DNA from: Kosmotoga arenicorallina S304
Lineage (GTDB): Bacteria > Thermotogota > Thermotogae > Petrotogales > Kosmotogaceae
NCBI RefSeq assembly: GCF_001636545.1
Contig: NZ_JFHK01000005.1
Span: 62,001-126,000, forward strand
DNA length: 64,000 nucleotides
Reading direction: 5' to 3'
The position numbers were made by a program, and so were the translations under genes. Positions within the stretch are counted from its first letter, which is position 1, and each line of letters opens with the position of its first letter. Shown piece after piece: positions 24,684-34,588 of this stretch. The notes under the pieces are model-generated. The model saw only the letters and a list, made by a program, of their open reading frames with translations, ran no database searches and was not told where the DNA came from.

Positions 24684-25472
24684 CTACCTTTTATCAATTC
24701 TTCTCAAAAGCTCATGTGCAATAAAGGAAGCAACATCTTCTGCAAAGGTACCGGGTCCAAACCCTGCATCATATCCCAATTCTTTTGCAAGCTCATGCGT
24801 TATTCTTGCGCCACCTGCAATAAGGATTACCTTCTCACGGATCCCTTCGGCTTCAAGGAGTTCCACAAGTTCTGTCATGTTTTTTATATGAGCATCTTTA
24901 GCTGTAACAGTTTGAGAAACGAGAAGTGCGTCTGCATTTAGCTCGATTGCCTTCGCAACGAAGTCCTCGTTGGAAACTTGACTTCCCAGATTGTAAGCAT
25001 CAAACATTTCGTAACGTTCAAGACCGTAATGCCCCGCAAATCCTTTCATGTTCATTATGGCATCTATTCCCACTGTGTGTGCGTCAGTGCCTGTTGTCGC
25101 ACCGATAACCACTATTTTTCTGCCTATATTTTCCTGTATAAAGGCATCTATTTCCTTCATGCTCATCTTTTTTACTGCGATTTTAGGTACTTTGATGGCT
25201 GTATAATCGACACTGTGTACACATTCACCGTATGCAACGAAAAAGGTAAATCCCGGGGTGAGCTCTTTCTGGTAAACAATCTGAGGATTGTTCAATCCCA
25301 TTTTTTTCATGAGTAGTTTCGCAGTTTCAACCGCTTCCGGGCCAGCTGTAACAGGCAGAGTAAAACTGAGCTGAATTTTTCCGTCATTTATGGTATCTCC
25401 ATAGGGTTTTACCGCTTTCAAATCAAGGGTTCTGTCAAAATCCCTTCTATCCATGGAATAGAGTCCACTCAT
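24684..25472 (-). CDS. kamE: lysine 5,6-aminomutase beta subunit
   Basis: 262 residues. Catalyses, with KamD, the B12- and PLP-dependent 5,6-shift of the amino group on beta-lysine or D-lysine. The cobalamin-binding motif DAHTVG near residue 125, the SQT and the late IAGG are the DxHxxG...SxT...GG pattern of base-off B12 enzymes. The Lys in MNMKGFAG is probably the PLP Schiff-base residue known from the family. ATGA overlap with kamD. Last gene of the lysine operon. Confidence 0.95.
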   Translation of the reverse strand: MSGLYSMDRRDFDRTLDLKAVKPYGDTINDGKIQLSFTLPVTAGPEAVETAKLLMKKMGLNNPQIVYQKELTPGFTFFVAYGECVHSVDYTAIKVPKIAVKKMSMKEIDAFIQENIGRKIVVIGATTGTDAHTVGIDAIMNMKGFAGHYGLERYEMFDAYNLGSQVSNEDFVAKAIELNADALLVSQTVTAKDAHIKNMTELVELLEAEGIREKVILIAGGARITHELAKELGYDAGFGPGTFAEDVASFIAHELLRRIDKR

Positions 25473-27034
25473 CTGTTTTCACCTTCCAGCATTTTCGGTA
25501 TGAACAGGTTGAAATAACTATTGGTTTTCTCAGCTACACCATCCAACCCCTTACCACCGTATCGGCTTCTCTCAATATCAGCGAAAATACCCTTTTCCAG
25601 AGCGCTGAACAGTCCCAGTTCTCTTATTTTTTCAAGCAATTCGGTTGCTTCATGAAGCACTTGCTTTGCTCTCCGCTGAACTATTCCGTTTTCTTTAAAC
25701 TGAACTTCATCACCGATATTCCTCAAATTGTTGAAGATATACCTGGCGTTCTCAATGGATAAATACCGATCAGCCATGAAGGGAGTATGTATTGCTTCGG
25801 TTAACATTCCAAGCAGTTGTATTCCCTGTTTTGTCCAGATAGAAATAACGTTGAAAAGAGCATCTTGAATATGCCCCTTGAAGATATTACCTGTCATGTG
25901 CTTTGTGGGAGGCATATATTTTAGTGGTGCTTTTGGAAAGATTTCTCTTGCCATCTGGGCTTGTGCCAGCTCAAAGAGAAACCCATTTTCTATTTCGGGA
26001 TTCATTTCAAAGGCATGGCCAAGCCCCATCTGCTCTTCCGAAATACCCGCAATAAGAGCAAGCTGCTCATTTATAAATTGTGATGCGAGTACAGTGTGAG
26101 CTGCTTCATAGGCATCGGCTGTCGTGAGATAGTTGTCTTCACCAGTGTTTATTATTACTCCTACAAAGCCATTTATCACTCTCGAGAAAAATTGATCAAT
26201 CATCGTTCTCTGCATATTTATATCTCTAAAAAGGATCCCGTACAAAGCATCGTTGAGCATCACGTCAAGCCTTTCAAGGGCGCCCATAGCAGCTATTTCA
26301 GGCATACACAACCCGGAGCAGTAGTTGCAGAGACGGATATATCTTCCAACTTCCTCTCCAACTTCGTCGAGAGCTTTTCTCATTATTTTGAAGTTTTCCT
26401 GGGTGGCAAATGTGCCACCAAAACCTTCAGTAGTAGGTCCATAGGGCACATAATCAAGCAAGCTCTGACCGGTTGATCTGATTACAGCTATGATATCAGC
26501 ACCCTGCCTTGCAGCCGCTTGAGCTTGGATAACATCTTCATAAATGTTTCCAGTCGCCACAATAACATAAAGAAATGGCTGAGAGCCTTCACCAAGCCTC
26601 GCTATTAAACTTTCTCTCTTTTCTCTATTCCCTTTTATAAAAGCAATGCTTTCATTCACCAGGGGCTCAAGAAGCGCTTTTATATCGTCCAGATCATGCA
26701 TAGGAAGTTCGGTTATATCCAGCCTGTTGCCAGCAATTTCTTCAGCAATTTCTTGAGCTGAGAGACCTGTTTCAAGCATGGCATTTCCCAGATAAAGGCT
26801 TATACCATCACCAAGTAAATTTTTCTCCTTGATCTGGTCAACAACAACATTGGGTAATGGAACTCCCCCTTTGCTTACGCCGTCAATGCCAAGGAGACGA
26901 CAGATTGTTCTTTCCACACTAACTGTCGTGTGGCGTTCCACGAATTTCTGAACATCAAGAGCTATATCTTTTGCGAGCTCTCTGGCTCTGTTCACTTTTT
27001 TAATATCCAGGCCCAGTTTACTTTTTGCAGTCAC
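25469..27034 (-). CDS. kamD: lysine 5,6-aminomutase alpha subunit
   Basis: 521 residues, full length for KamD. TIM-barrel catalytic subunit, recognised by LGLDIKKVNRARELA at the start, TTEGFGGTFATQENFK and LYGILFRDINMQRTMIDQ. Works with kamE, whose start overlaps its stop. GTG start after GAGGAA, 4 bases from the kamC stop. Converts (3S)-beta-lysine to 3,5-diaminohexanoate. Confidence 0.95.
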   Translation of the reverse strand: MTAKSKLGLDIKKVNRARELAKDIALDVQKFVERHTTVSVERTICRLLGIDGVSKGGVPLPNVVVDQIKEKNLLGDGISLYLGNAMLETGLSAQEIAEEIAGNRLDITELPMHDLDDIKALLEPLVNESIAFIKGNREKRESLIARLGEGSQPFLYVIVATGNIYEDVIQAQAAARQGADIIAVIRSTGQSLLDYVPYGPTTEGFGGTFATQENFKIMRKALDEVGEEVGRYIRLCNYCSGLCMPEIAAMGALERLDVMLNDALYGILFRDINMQRTMIDQFFSRVINGFVGVIINTGEDNYLTTADAYEAAHTVLASQFINEQLALIAGISEEQMGLGHAFEMNPEIENGFLFELAQAQMAREIFPKAPLKYMPPTKHMTGNIFKGHIQDALFNVISIWTKQGIQLLGMLTEAIHTPFMADRYLSIENARYIFNNLRNIGDEVQFKENGIVQRRAKQVLHEATELLEKIRELGLFSALEKGIFADIERSRYGGKGLDGVAEKTNSYFNLFIPKMLEGENR

Positions 27035-27038
27035 AGAG

Positions 27039-28460
27039 TCATTCCTCCTCCAAAAGCTTTTTCTTTGCTTTTGCGATTATTTCCTTATCCAATCCAAAAA
27101 TCTCTGCGATTTTCAATGCTTCATGTGGTACTTCTCCGGGTCCGTCATTTAATTCTATCAACGAATAATCAACGTAATCAACAAGAGATACAGGAGAGTC
27201 GAGTTTTTCAGGCATCTTTTCCTTTAATCCTTTTACACGATAATGCCTTATCTTCCCTGTAATGCCGCCATAATGGGTTGTTATCATAGTATAGCAACGG
27301 CTATCAGAAAAGAACTCCGAAATAGCGCTCACAAGAGCTTTGCCTTCGTCGGGATTTGTATTTCGGGCAAGCTCATCAAAGAGTATGAGCCAGCGCTGTT
27401 TAGCATGGTTTATTGCTTCTTTCAATTCAAGTACCTCAGCGGCAAAAGAAGAAAGTCCTCTTTTATAGGATTGATAATCACCTGAAAAGAAGAAAACCCC
27501 TTCAAGTGGCACCATCTCAGCCTTACTTGCAGGAACAAAAAAACCAGCTTGAAACATCAACTGCGCGAGGGCAATAGTTCTCAACAGTACTGTCTTGCCA
27601 CACATGTTTGCACCGGTGATTACACAAACTCCTTCTTTCAGGAATAAATCAACAGGTTGAAACTCCCTGAGATTAGATTCGAGAATCTCCTTAATTTCCG
27701 GATTGAAAAGCCCTTTATACCTAATAACTTCTGTGGAAAGGGTGGGACAGCATAAATTGAATTTTCTGGCAATCCCTGCTTTCGCTTGAAGAAAGTCAAT
27801 TTTTCCTATAAGCTCCGCTATTGCGCTTATTTTTTGTGCCTTATCACGCAGTGTTCCAGACAGTTTATGCCTGATTTTTTGTTCCAGTTCCATTTCCTTG
27901 ATGCTCAATCTCCTTAACCTTTCCTGAATATCGAAAATATTGTCTTTTGACGCATCGAGATGTTTTAGCGCTCTCTTTTCTTTCCTCAAAGCGGCAAGTT
28001 CCTTCGAATAAGCACTGTATATATGAAAATTTTTGAGCTTAAGACCTTCTGGATCCAGAACCTTTAGAAGTTCATCAGCTGCTATTTGCGGTAAGAACTC
28101 AGGAAGCTGGATATTTTCTATCAGGCTTTCATAGTTCAAAAAAAACTCTTTTAGTTCAAAGAAATCTACATCGTCAAGTATTTCGGCGCTTTTCAGCCTT
28201 TCAATAGTTCCCGAAATGTCTTTAAGTGTTGATAGTTTTTCCTTGAGCTCTTTCAGGGAATTTTCATTGCTGAAGTGTTCAATGAACATAGAAAGCTCTT
28301 CAAGTTCTCTTTCAATCAGCTCATGCTCCTTTATAAAAGTAATCCCTTTGAGCTTTTTCTTTCCATAGCCTGTTCTTACATCCAGCTCATCGATAATGAA
28401 TTTAAAGCCCGTAACGTCAAAGAGTTTATCCCTATTCAAATTCTTCACCTTCCATAACAT
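27039..28460 (-). CDS. kamC: MutS-family ATPase of the lysine operon (KamC-like)
   Basis: 473 residues. N-terminal helical lever/core region, then a MutS-type ATPase: Walker A GANMCGKTVLLRT near residue 285, Walker B ILFDELARNTNPDEG near 363, and TMITTHYGG. No mismatch-recognition domain, so it is not a repair MutS. A MutS-like protein is a regular member of lysine-fermentation operons; its job is unproven, with enzyme reactivation or assembly of the aminomutase as a plausible idea. The start is uncertain: ATG 28460, GTG 28448 or TTG 28439. It overlaps kamB by 29 bases. Confidence 0.85.
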   Translation of the reverse strand: MLWKVKNLNRDKLFDVTGFKFIIDELDVRTGYGKKKLKGITFIKEHELIERELEELSMFIEHFSNENSLKELKEKLSTLKDISGTIERLKSAEILDDVDFFELKEFFLNYESLIENIQLPEFLPQIAADELLKVLDPEGLKLKNFHIYSAYSKELAALRKEKRALKHLDASKDNIFDIQERLRRLSIKEMELEQKIRHKLSGTLRDKAQKISAIAELIGKIDFLQAKAGIARKFNLCCPTLSTEVIRYKGLFNPEIKEILESNLREFQPVDLFLKEGVCVITGANMCGKTVLLRTIALAQLMFQAGFFVPASKAEMVPLEGVFFFSGDYQSYKRGLSSFAAEVLELKEAINHAKQRWLILFDELARNTNPDEGKALVSAISEFFSDSRCYTMITTHYGGITGKIRHYRVKGLKEKMPEKLDSPVSLVDYVDYSLIELNDGPGEVPHEALKIAEIFGLDKEIIAKAKKKLLEEE

Positions 28461-29427
28461 CTATAACAGGTATCTTTAACGACTTTCTTAGATCGCGTAA
28501 AATTTCTCTGGAATTGAAAACGTACCCAGCCGGGGAGAAAGGATTGAAGGTAACAGCAAGAAGTCTGGGCCTTCTCAGCACTTTGAGCTTTCCTCCGCTG
28601 CTAAAGAAGCGCTCTGTGATTTCCGGGGAAAGAAATACCTTTGTGTAGTCTTTAACTACCAGTGTAATATCCCGAGAAAGACCCCTGCTGATAAGGCGCT
28701 TCACAAAAGTTTCTGGAAGCGAGCCCGGAATGAAAAGCTTGCATCCTTTTCCAATTCTATCCAGAATAATGGCGGGATCACCCAGAATAGTTCTTGCTGG
28801 CAATTTTTCAAAGATGCCCCCTCTGGCAAGCCAGATGCCATCACCAAGCTTTTCAATGTATTCAGCCATAGGTTCAACGGGGAGTTTCATCAATTCAACA
28901 GCGTGAAGGGTTTTTCTCAAAATATCTGCAGGATTTAAAGAAAGGGCTGCACCCGTTGCCAATATAACCCCATCACACAAAAAGGGGGTTCCGGTACTGC
29001 GCCTTGATAAAGCACCATCGAGCAAAAAAAAGTCCACTCCGCATTTTTCGGCAACTTCCAGAAGCTCCCTCATTCCCCCAAGAGTGGAAGGACCCGATAG
29101 CATCACCTTTCCACTTTCAAGAGCCCTTGAAAGTACCACCTTTCCAAGGGCTGTTCGTCTATCACTTACCCATAAAACCTCGGATAGAAATGACTTCTTT
29201 CTGTAATGCACCTCGCTGGTAGCAAAAAGGTCACCCTCATACACCTCAATCTCTGGCTTTGGCGTGAGTGTCACTTGATCAATAGTTTCGCCGTCAAGCC
29301 CAATAGAAGTGAGGCAAAGCACACGTGAGGGATTCTTCCGTTTTATAAGTTTCATAATATAGCGCAGACTTTCGGTTTTTCCTGTATTCTTCTCGAGCCC
29401 GATAATGGAAAGGCTTCTAAGTTTCAG
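28432..29427 (-). CDS. kamB: KamB-like P-loop protein, start codon problematic
   Basis: The gene between the MaoC-like gene and kamC, in the place of kamB. The first ATG (29355) cuts off a clear P-loop: reading upstream in frame gives SLSIIGLEKNTGKTESLRY, with GLEKNTGKT at 29374-29400. No ATG, GTG or TTG lies in the frame before it. CTG at 29427 (MKLRSLSIIG...) is the only near-cognate start giving a tidy N-terminus. A one-base insertion in the A-run at 29432-29435 would join a TTG at 29438 instead. The body contains LFATSEVHYRKK, TGTPFLCDGVILATGAALS and a C-terminal Rossmann-like half. Function unknown in other lysine fermenters too. Confidence 0.75.
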   Translation of the reverse strand: MKLRSLSIIGLEKNTGKTESLRYIMKLIKRKNPSRVLCLTSIGLDGETIDQVTLTPKPEIEVYEGDLFATSEVHYRKKSFLSEVLWVSDRRTALGKVVLSRALESGKVMLSGPSTLGGMRELLEVAEKCGVDFFLLDGALSRRSTGTPFLCDGVILATGAALSLNPADILRKTLHAVELMKLPVEPMAEYIEKLGDGIWLARGGIFEKLPARTILGDPAIILDRIGKGCKLFIPGSLPETFVKRLISRGLSRDITLVVKDYTKVFLSPEITERFFSSGGKLKVLRRPRLLAVTFNPFSPAGYVFNSREILRDLRKSLKIPVIDVMEGEEFE

Positions 29428-29444
29428 GATATTTTCAACGAAGC

Positions 29445-29864
29445 TTATTCCTCTTCATCCTCCTTGAAAAGGACTAGAGCCTGTCCCGTGAGTGCCTCTT
29501 CACCGTTTTCTTTTATTACACTTGTTGATAAAAGCAGCCTGGATTTTTCTTCGATCTTTTCCAGAACCTCGATTTTTATCTTTATCTTTTCGTTGATATA
29601 AACAGGCCTCCTGAAAGCTGCATCCTGTTTCAAGTATATAGTTCCAGGGCCCGGGAACTTCCTTCCAAGAACAGCTGAAACAAGTCCCAGCGTTAGAACA
29701 CCATGAGAAATTCTTGCTTTGAAAATGCTCCTGGCTGCGAAATCATCATCAAGGTGTATGGGATTGTCATCTCCGGTGATTTCTGCAAATGACCTCACCA
29801 TTTCATCGGTTATAACGCGCTCTTCAGTATATATGTATCCGGGCTTTATTTCAGCGTATTTCAT
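29445..29864 (-). CDS. MaoC-like (R)-enoyl-CoA hydratase / hotdog protein
   Basis: 139 residues, single hotdog fold. [19 protein letters not shown] near residue 26 is the hydratase-2 active-site motif (Asp and His of D-x(4)-H) of PhaJ / MaoC proteins; [11 protein letters not shown] follows. It would hydrate crotonyl-CoA to (R)-3-hydroxybutyryl-CoA, i.e. the product of Kal. It overlaps the kamA end by 14 bases. A substrate other than crotonyl-CoA is possible. Confidence 0.85.
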   Translation of the reverse strand: MKYAEIKPGYIYTEERVITDEMVRSFAEITGDDNPIHLDDDFAARSIFKARISHGVLTLGLVSAVLGRKFPGPGTIYLKQDAAFRRPVYINEKIKIKIEVLEKIEEKSRLLLSTSVIKENGEEALTGQALVLFKEDEEE

Positions 29865-31131
29865 TTTTCGCCCTCCTTCGTTCCTTCCATTTCGCTATTC
29901 TTTCGCGCCTTTCGAGTTCTGTTGGTTCAAGGTTTATCTGCTTTCCATCAAGCAATTTTGCCACACCGCTTAATTTGTACTTTGCTCTGTATTCAGAATC
30001 ATCAACGTCGCTATCCACATCTTCTGGCTCATGGTATGTTGTAAGAACGCCTTCGTAGTTTCTCAACACCACCGTCCGATCTGACTGCGAAACCATGTAT
30101 TGAGGCATTACTCTGATCTTCCCACCTCCACCGGGAGCGTCAACAACAAAAGTAGGAATACAGAAGCCAGAGGTGTGGCCTATCAATGCTTCCATTATAG
30201 CAATGCCTTTTCTTATTGAAGTACGAAAATGAGAAATGCCTGTGGACATATCACATTGATAGAGATAATAAGGCCGAACCCTTATCTTGACAAGCCCATG
30301 AACCAGCTCCATCATGATATAGGGGCTATCATTTATACCTCTGAGAAGAACGCTTTGGTTTCCAAGGGGAATACCAGCATCTGCCAATACTTCACAGGCC
30401 TTTCTTGATTCAGGAGTAATTTCCTTTGGATGATTAAAATGTGTATTTACCCAAATTGGATGGTACTTTCTAAGCATATTTACAAGGTTAGGGGTTATTC
30501 TTTGTGGCAAAACTACTGGTGTTCTGGTACCGATCCTGATTATTTCTACATGAGGGATTTTTCTCAACTCTTTCAGAATATATTCGATCACATCATCTTC
30601 CAGCAGCAAGGCATCTCCGCCTGATAACAGGACATCTCTTACTTCCGGAGTTTCCCGGATATATTCAATGGCTGCATCTATATCCTTTTTGGATCTTGGC
30701 CTATCCAGTTGACCTGCGAAGCGTCTTCTGGTACAATGCCTGCAATACATAGAGCACTGGTCCGTAACCAGCAGAAGCACTCGATCAGGATACCTATGTG
30801 TCAGCCCCTGCACAGGTGAGTCTTCGTCTTCATGCAAGGGGTCAAACATGTCCCACTTATCTATCTTCAGCTCCTTCTCAGTAGGTACCGCCTGTCTTCT
30901 TATAGGACATCTGGAGTTATCAGGATCCATAAGAGTAGCGTAATATGGAGTGATAGCCATTCTCAATGTTTTCAAGCAATTTTCAATACCACGCGCTTCT
31001 TCATCTGTGATGTTGATCACTTTCCTAAGGTCTTCAAGGGTTGTTATCCGGTTTCTAACCTGCCATTTCCAGTCATTCCAATCTTCTTCAGAAACATCTT
31101 TCCAAATGGGAATATCTCTATAATCTCTCAT
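29851..31131 (-). CDS. kamA: lysine 2,3-aminomutase
   Basis: 426 residues. Radical SAM enzyme that turns L-lysine into L-beta-lysine. The cluster motif CSMYCRHC (CxxxCxxC) is near residue 127, the PLP-site PGGGGK is present in [13 protein letters not shown], and [10 protein letters not shown] is the radical-SAM glycine-rich region. Length and N-terminus ([18 protein letters not shown]) are typical. RBS GGAGGG. First catalytic step of the pathway. Confidence 0.97.
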   Translation of the reverse strand: MRDYRDIPIWKDVSEEDWNDWKWQVRNRITTLEDLRKVINITDEEARGIENCLKTLRMAITPYYATLMDPDNSRCPIRRQAVPTEKELKIDKWDMFDPLHEDEDSPVQGLTHRYPDRVLLLVTDQCSMYCRHCTRRRFAGQLDRPRSKKDIDAAIEYIRETPEVRDVLLSGGDALLLEDDVIEYILKELRKIPHVEIIRIGTRTPVVLPQRITPNLVNMLRKYHPIWVNTHFNHPKEITPESRKACEVLADAGIPLGNQSVLLRGINDSPYIMMELVHGLVKIRVRPYYLYQCDMSTGISHFRTSIRKGIAIMEALIGHTSGFCIPTFVVDAPGGGGKIRVMPQYMVSQSDRTVVLRNYEGVLTTYHEPEDVDSDVDDSEYRAKYKLSGVAKLLDGKQINLEPTELERRERIAKWKERRRAKNEIR

Positions 31132-31143
31132 ACAAACCCTCCA

Positions 31144-32178
31144 TTACTGATATAAATTTTCGAAGAGTTCTCTTATTTCAGGTGCTTCCCGGAGAATGTT
31201 AAGGCTTAATTCCGCATGCCCCCGGGCATAACCATTGCCAATTATCATTGTAATGTCTTTCCCCACACCTTCAGCTCCAAGGGCTGCCCGGGTAAAAGAA
31301 GTTGCCATGCTAAAAAAATATACGATTCCACGATCCTTTGTTATCAATATCGAAGACATTTCAGTCGATTCAACGTTCACATTATTTATTACAACGTCGC
31401 AAAGTTTTCCTTTTGTCAATGCCATAACCCGTTCATAGACTTCTATGGGTTTTGTGGCATCAGCTACGATAACCTCATCTGCCAATCCCAGTTCCTCAAT
31501 TCTTCTTGCATTTTCCTTTGAATACTCAACAACTATGACTTTACCTGTTTCGCCGGCATTTTTTCTGGCCTGATAAGCGCAAAGAACACCGGATTTCCCC
31601 CCACCGCCTATTATTCCCACAGTCATGCCTTTTTTTACAAGCCGTTCTACCTGAGCAGGAGCACCTGCAACATCGAGTACAGCCAGCGCAAGCCTGTCGG
31701 GGATATCTTCCGGGAGTACCGCGTATATGCCACTTTCAAAAATGATTGCTTTCCCCTCAATGTCAACCTGATCGGTTTCAACATTTATGTTTTTTATGCG
31801 GTCAATTTTCAGCGGAGTAAGTGATAACGAAACGAGAGTAGCTATACGATCGCCGACTTTTAAATCCAGATGAGCAAGATCAGGTCCAATTGCTTCAACC
31901 GTTCCTATCAACATACCACCAGAGCCAGTTACCGGATTTTGAAGTTTCCCACGTTCTTCAACGATTTTCTTAATCATCTCTGAAATTCTGCCTTTGTCAT
32001 TATTGCAAGCATCTTTTATCTGCGTGAAACTGGCAGAGTCAACATTTAGCGTCTGAACCTTTATGAGAATTTCATTGGAATAAAGTTCCATAGTATTGTC
32101 AATTTTCAGTGCCGATTGCGGCAAAGAACCCTTTGGTTCAATCACCCTGTGGCTTCCAAAAGGGCACCCCTTTTTCAT
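31144..32178 (-). CDS. kdd: L-erythro-3,5-diaminohexanoate dehydrogenase
   Basis: 344 residues. Oxidises 3,5-diaminohexanoate to 3-keto-5-aminohexanoate with NAD(P). A Rossmann domain with GIIGGGGKSG near residue 190 and VIVVEYSKENARRI is preceded by a GroES-like half with the medium-chain oxidoreductase pattern, in the order known for Kdd. No zinc-ligand cysteines are obvious. RBS AAGGAGG. Operon position between kce and kamA supports it. Confidence 0.93.
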   Translation of the reverse strand: MKKGCPFGSHRVIEPKGSLPQSALKIDNTMELYSNEILIKVQTLNVDSASFTQIKDACNNDKGRISEMIKKIVEERGKLQNPVTGSGGMLIGTVEAIGPDLAHLDLKVGDRIATLVSLSLTPLKIDRIKNINVETDQVDIEGKAIIFESGIYAVLPEDIPDRLALAVLDVAGAPAQVERLVKKGMTVGIIGGGGKSGVLCAYQARKNAGETGKVIVVEYSKENARRIEELGLADEVIVADATKPIEVYERVMALTKGKLCDVVINNVNVESTEMSSILITKDRGIVYFFSMATSFTRAALGAEGVGKDITMIIGNGYARGHAELSLNILREAPEIRELFENLYQ

Positions 32179-32182
32179 TGAG

Positions 32183-33004
32183 CTACCTCCTTTTTGAAAT
32201 TTTCAAGATATCCCTTGCTTCATCAGGAGTGGCTATCTCCCTGCCAAATTCCCTTGAAATCCTTACAACCCTTTCCACAAGCTGGGTGTTTGATCTCGCC
32301 AGCTCCCCTTTACGGTAATAGATATTATCTTCAAAACCGACCCTTACATGCCCTCCCATAGCAATTGCGTGAAGTGCAAGGGGCAATTCATGGCGTCCTA
32401 TTCCTGCCACGCTCCAGGTGCTACCTTCTGGAATGCAATTCACAAGATGAACAAGGTCATTCACCGTTGCGGGTACAGCGCCAGGAACCCCCATCACAAA
32501 ATCAAAATGCAAAGGCTGTGCGATCAATCCTTTTTTCACCAGCTTTAAGGCGTTTTCTATCATGCCGCGTTCAAAGACTTCTATTTCTGGTTTTATATTT
32601 CGTTTTTTCATCTCTTCGGCAAATCTCTCAATATACTCCTGAGGATTGGCAAAAATATCTTTCCCGAAGTTGCAGGTGCCTGTGGAAAGAGTTGCCATTT
32701 CCGGATTTATAAACAAAGGCTGTATCCTTTCCTCTATGCTGTGCCAGACAGCTCCTCCCGTTGATGGTTGAACGATGATATTGCACTTTTTCTCTATCTT
32801 TTCTTTTATTTCTCTGTAAATTTCCACATTCTGTGTAGGTGTGCCGTCACCTTTCCTCGCATGCACATGCACAATAGAAGCACCAGCAAGATAACATCGA
32901 TAAGCTTCTTCAGCAATTTCATCTGGTGTTATTGGCAAATTTGGTTGTTGCTCGCGAGTAACTTCCGCACCTGTAATGGCAGCTGTTATGATAAGCTTCT
33001 CCAT
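32183..33004 (-). CDS. kce: 3-keto-5-aminohexanoate cleavage enzyme
   Basis: 273 residues of the BKACE (DUF849) family. Condenses 3-keto-5-aminohexanoate with acetyl-CoA to give acetoacetate and 3-aminobutyryl-CoA. HVHARKGDG near residue 47 carries the zinc-binding His pair; GVPGAVPATVNDL and AGIGRHELPLALHAI are family signatures. ATG 33004 preferred over 33034 for AGGAAGG spacing. Confidence 0.95.
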   Translation of the reverse strand: MEKLIITAAITGAEVTREQQPNLPITPDEIAEEAYRCYLAGASIVHVHARKGDGTPTQNVEIYREIKEKIEKKCNIIVQPSTGGAVWHSIEERIQPLFINPEMATLSTGTCNFGKDIFANPQEYIERFAEEMKKRNIKPEIEVFERGMIENALKLVKKGLIAQPLHFDFVMGVPGAVPATVNDLVHLVNCIPEGSTWSVAGIGRHELPLALHAIAMGGHVRVGFEDNIYYRKGELARSNTQLVERVVRISREFGREIATPDEARDILKISKRR

Positions 33005-33008
33005 GCGT

Positions 33009-33398
33009 TCATCCTTCCTTTCTTTGCTTTTCAAGAGGAACTACACATGTTCCAGAAGCTCTACATACAACAACAGGATCTTCAAGAACTTCAGCTGCTG
33101 AATCCGAGATATCAGGTCGTGCTTGAATCACCTTTTTAGCCTCAAATATCATCTTTCTTGACGTCTTGCCAATGTGAACAATTTCCCCTGTCACTTCGAT
33201 GTAGTCACCAGCGTATACGGGAGCAAGAAACTCTACGTTATCATAAGCCCTAAAAAGTCCTTCATCACCGTCATTGCGTATGAGCAATTCAGTGGCTACA
33301 TCCCCAAAGAGTTGAAGAATTTTAGCTCCATCGACGAGGTTTCCACCATAATGAGCATCATGCAAGCTCATTCTAACCCTAATGACAACCTTCTTCAT
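33009..33398 (-). CDS. kal: 3-aminobutyryl-CoA ammonia-lyase
   Basis: 129 residues, hotdog fold. Removes ammonia from 3-aminobutyryl-CoA to give crotonyl-CoA. The N-terminus [22 protein letters not shown] is that of Kal. ATG 33398 follows GGGGG by 8 bases. First catalytic gene behind the two regulators. Confidence 0.92.
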   Translation of the reverse strand: MKKVVIRVRMSLHDAHYGGNLVDGAKILQLFGDVATELLIRNDGDEGLFRAYDNVEFLAPVYAGDYIEVTGEIVHIGKTSRKMIFEAKKVIQARPDISDSAAEVLEDPVVVCRASGTCVVPLEKQRKEG

Positions 33399-33459
33399 CA
33401 ACAATACCCCCTTAATAAAATTTTGCTTTCAATTGCAGCGTTATTCAACACTAAATAGA

Positions 33460-33495
33460 GGGAATTATCGGCGAATTAAGGCGGGAATAATTACC
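33460..33495. promoter_or_regulatory. imperfect palindrome upstream of the lysine genes
   Basis: GGGAATTAT (33460-33468) and ATAATTACC (33487-33495) form an inverted repeat with one mismatch pair around an 18-base centre containing GAATTAAGG. It lies in the only real gap of the lysine operon, between the second regulator and kal, and is an operator candidate for the ArsR-type regulators. No clear promoter boxes could be assigned beside it. Confidence 0.35.
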
Positions 33496-33532
33496 TATAT
33501 CTTATATGCTTGTTGGATTACGAGAACGCTCT

Positions 33533-34588
33533 TTACAAACCGAAAGTTTCACCAAGAGCCATGGCCAATTTTTTTATGGTCTCTTCTCTCAGCGTGATTA
33601 TATTGTTAAACACATCGATATCAATGAGCGAAGCTTTGAAGAGTAAGTTGATATGGTAAGAAATGGTGGATTTATTCAATCCGGTAAAATCCGCAAGCTC
33701 TTTTTGGGTTGATGGTTTTCTGGCAAGATATCTCAGGATTTCAAAGCGCGAATGGTCTCCTATTGCCTTCAGCAAATTGCTCAATTTATATTCCTGAGGG
33801 ATCTTTTTGAGAAAATCCTTTGTTATCTCTTCAACCCCCATAATAAGCAAATGAAAAGTAGGATAGCTCATTAACCCGGAGTTGCTTCTTGGAATGGAAT
33901 TCTGGAGCGCAACGTATAATGGACGTGAAGCATCTGGCGCTAAATCGTAATAATCCAGATAGTTTTCAATGGCATTTTTAACCGTTTTTGAGTTTATAGA
34001 AGAGAAAAAATCACTTATTTTGCGAAGGTTTTTGGCTCTGAGTCCTGTTTTTTCATAGAGTTTCAGGATCTTTCTTGTATTTGAAACAAGAAACTCCATT
34101 GCCTTCACCGGGAAAAGAAGAAGTTGGTTCGCAAACCACTTTGAATCCGAGCTTATACCTTCAATCTCTTCCACTTTCTCTGTTACGGTAAATGGAGAAG
34201 TATCAAGAAGCCTTTTTAACTCCTGACGTTCCATGTTCAATCTCCGAACAGCCAGCACCGTGATAAAACGGTCTCTTATCATTTCCATCAATTCAGGTGA
34301 GAGTTCAATTGATTCCTCAATCCTTACAGCAGTACCGTCTACCATTTTATGCTTGACTGGGAAAAGAACCGGCGATATCACGCCGAATTCGTTCATAAAG
34401 GTCGTATAGATACGGGTTGACCAATCTGTCTCTTTCAAAATCGCCTCTCGAAAGGCAAGGAGTTCCTGAGCGGGGTTGAAATCAACGCCAAGAGATTTCA
34501 GGGATTTTCTTACGGGTTCTGAATGAAAGGCATAATAGATCGCCATCATTAAATCGTATATCTCAAAATATCCAGCCACAATTTTCAT
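33533..34588 (-). CDS. ArsR-type transcriptional regulator with large N-terminal domain
   Basis: 351 residues. The C-terminal ~80 residues are a winged helix: GDHSRFEILRYLARKPSTQK then ELADFTGLNKSTISYHINLL (recognition helix). The ~260-residue N-terminal region is all-helical and alike in length and layout to the next protein, so the two are paralogues. Probably senses a metabolite. Starts within the end of the upstream paralogue (4-base overlap). Placed to control the kam genes. Confidence 0.85.
   Translation of the reverse strand: MKIVAGYFEIYDLMMAIYYAFHSEPVRKSLKSLGVDFNPAQELLAFREAILKETDWSTRIYTTFMNEFGVISPVLFPVKHKMVDGTAVRIEESIELSPELMEMIRDRFITVLAVRRLNMERQELKRLLDTSPFTVTEKVEEIEGISSDSKWFANQLLLFPVKAMEFLVSNTRKILKLYEKTGLRAKNLRKISDFFSSINSKTVKNAIENYLDYYDLAPDASRPLYVALQNSIPRSNSGLMSYPTFHLLIMGVEEITKDFLKKIPQEYKLSNLLKAIGDHSRFEILRYLARKPSTQKELADFTGLNKSTISYHINLLFKASLIDIDVFNNIITLREETIKKLAMALGETFGL

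Noticed and set aside
27039-28460. Mismatch-repair MutS
   Set aside because: No mismatch-recognition or connector domain, no mutL, and fixed place within the lysine operon; better called KamC-like.
33399-33532. Lysine riboswitch before kal
   Set aside because: No lysine-riboswitch core or five-helix layout could be recognised in the gap; the only structure is the imperfect palindrome.
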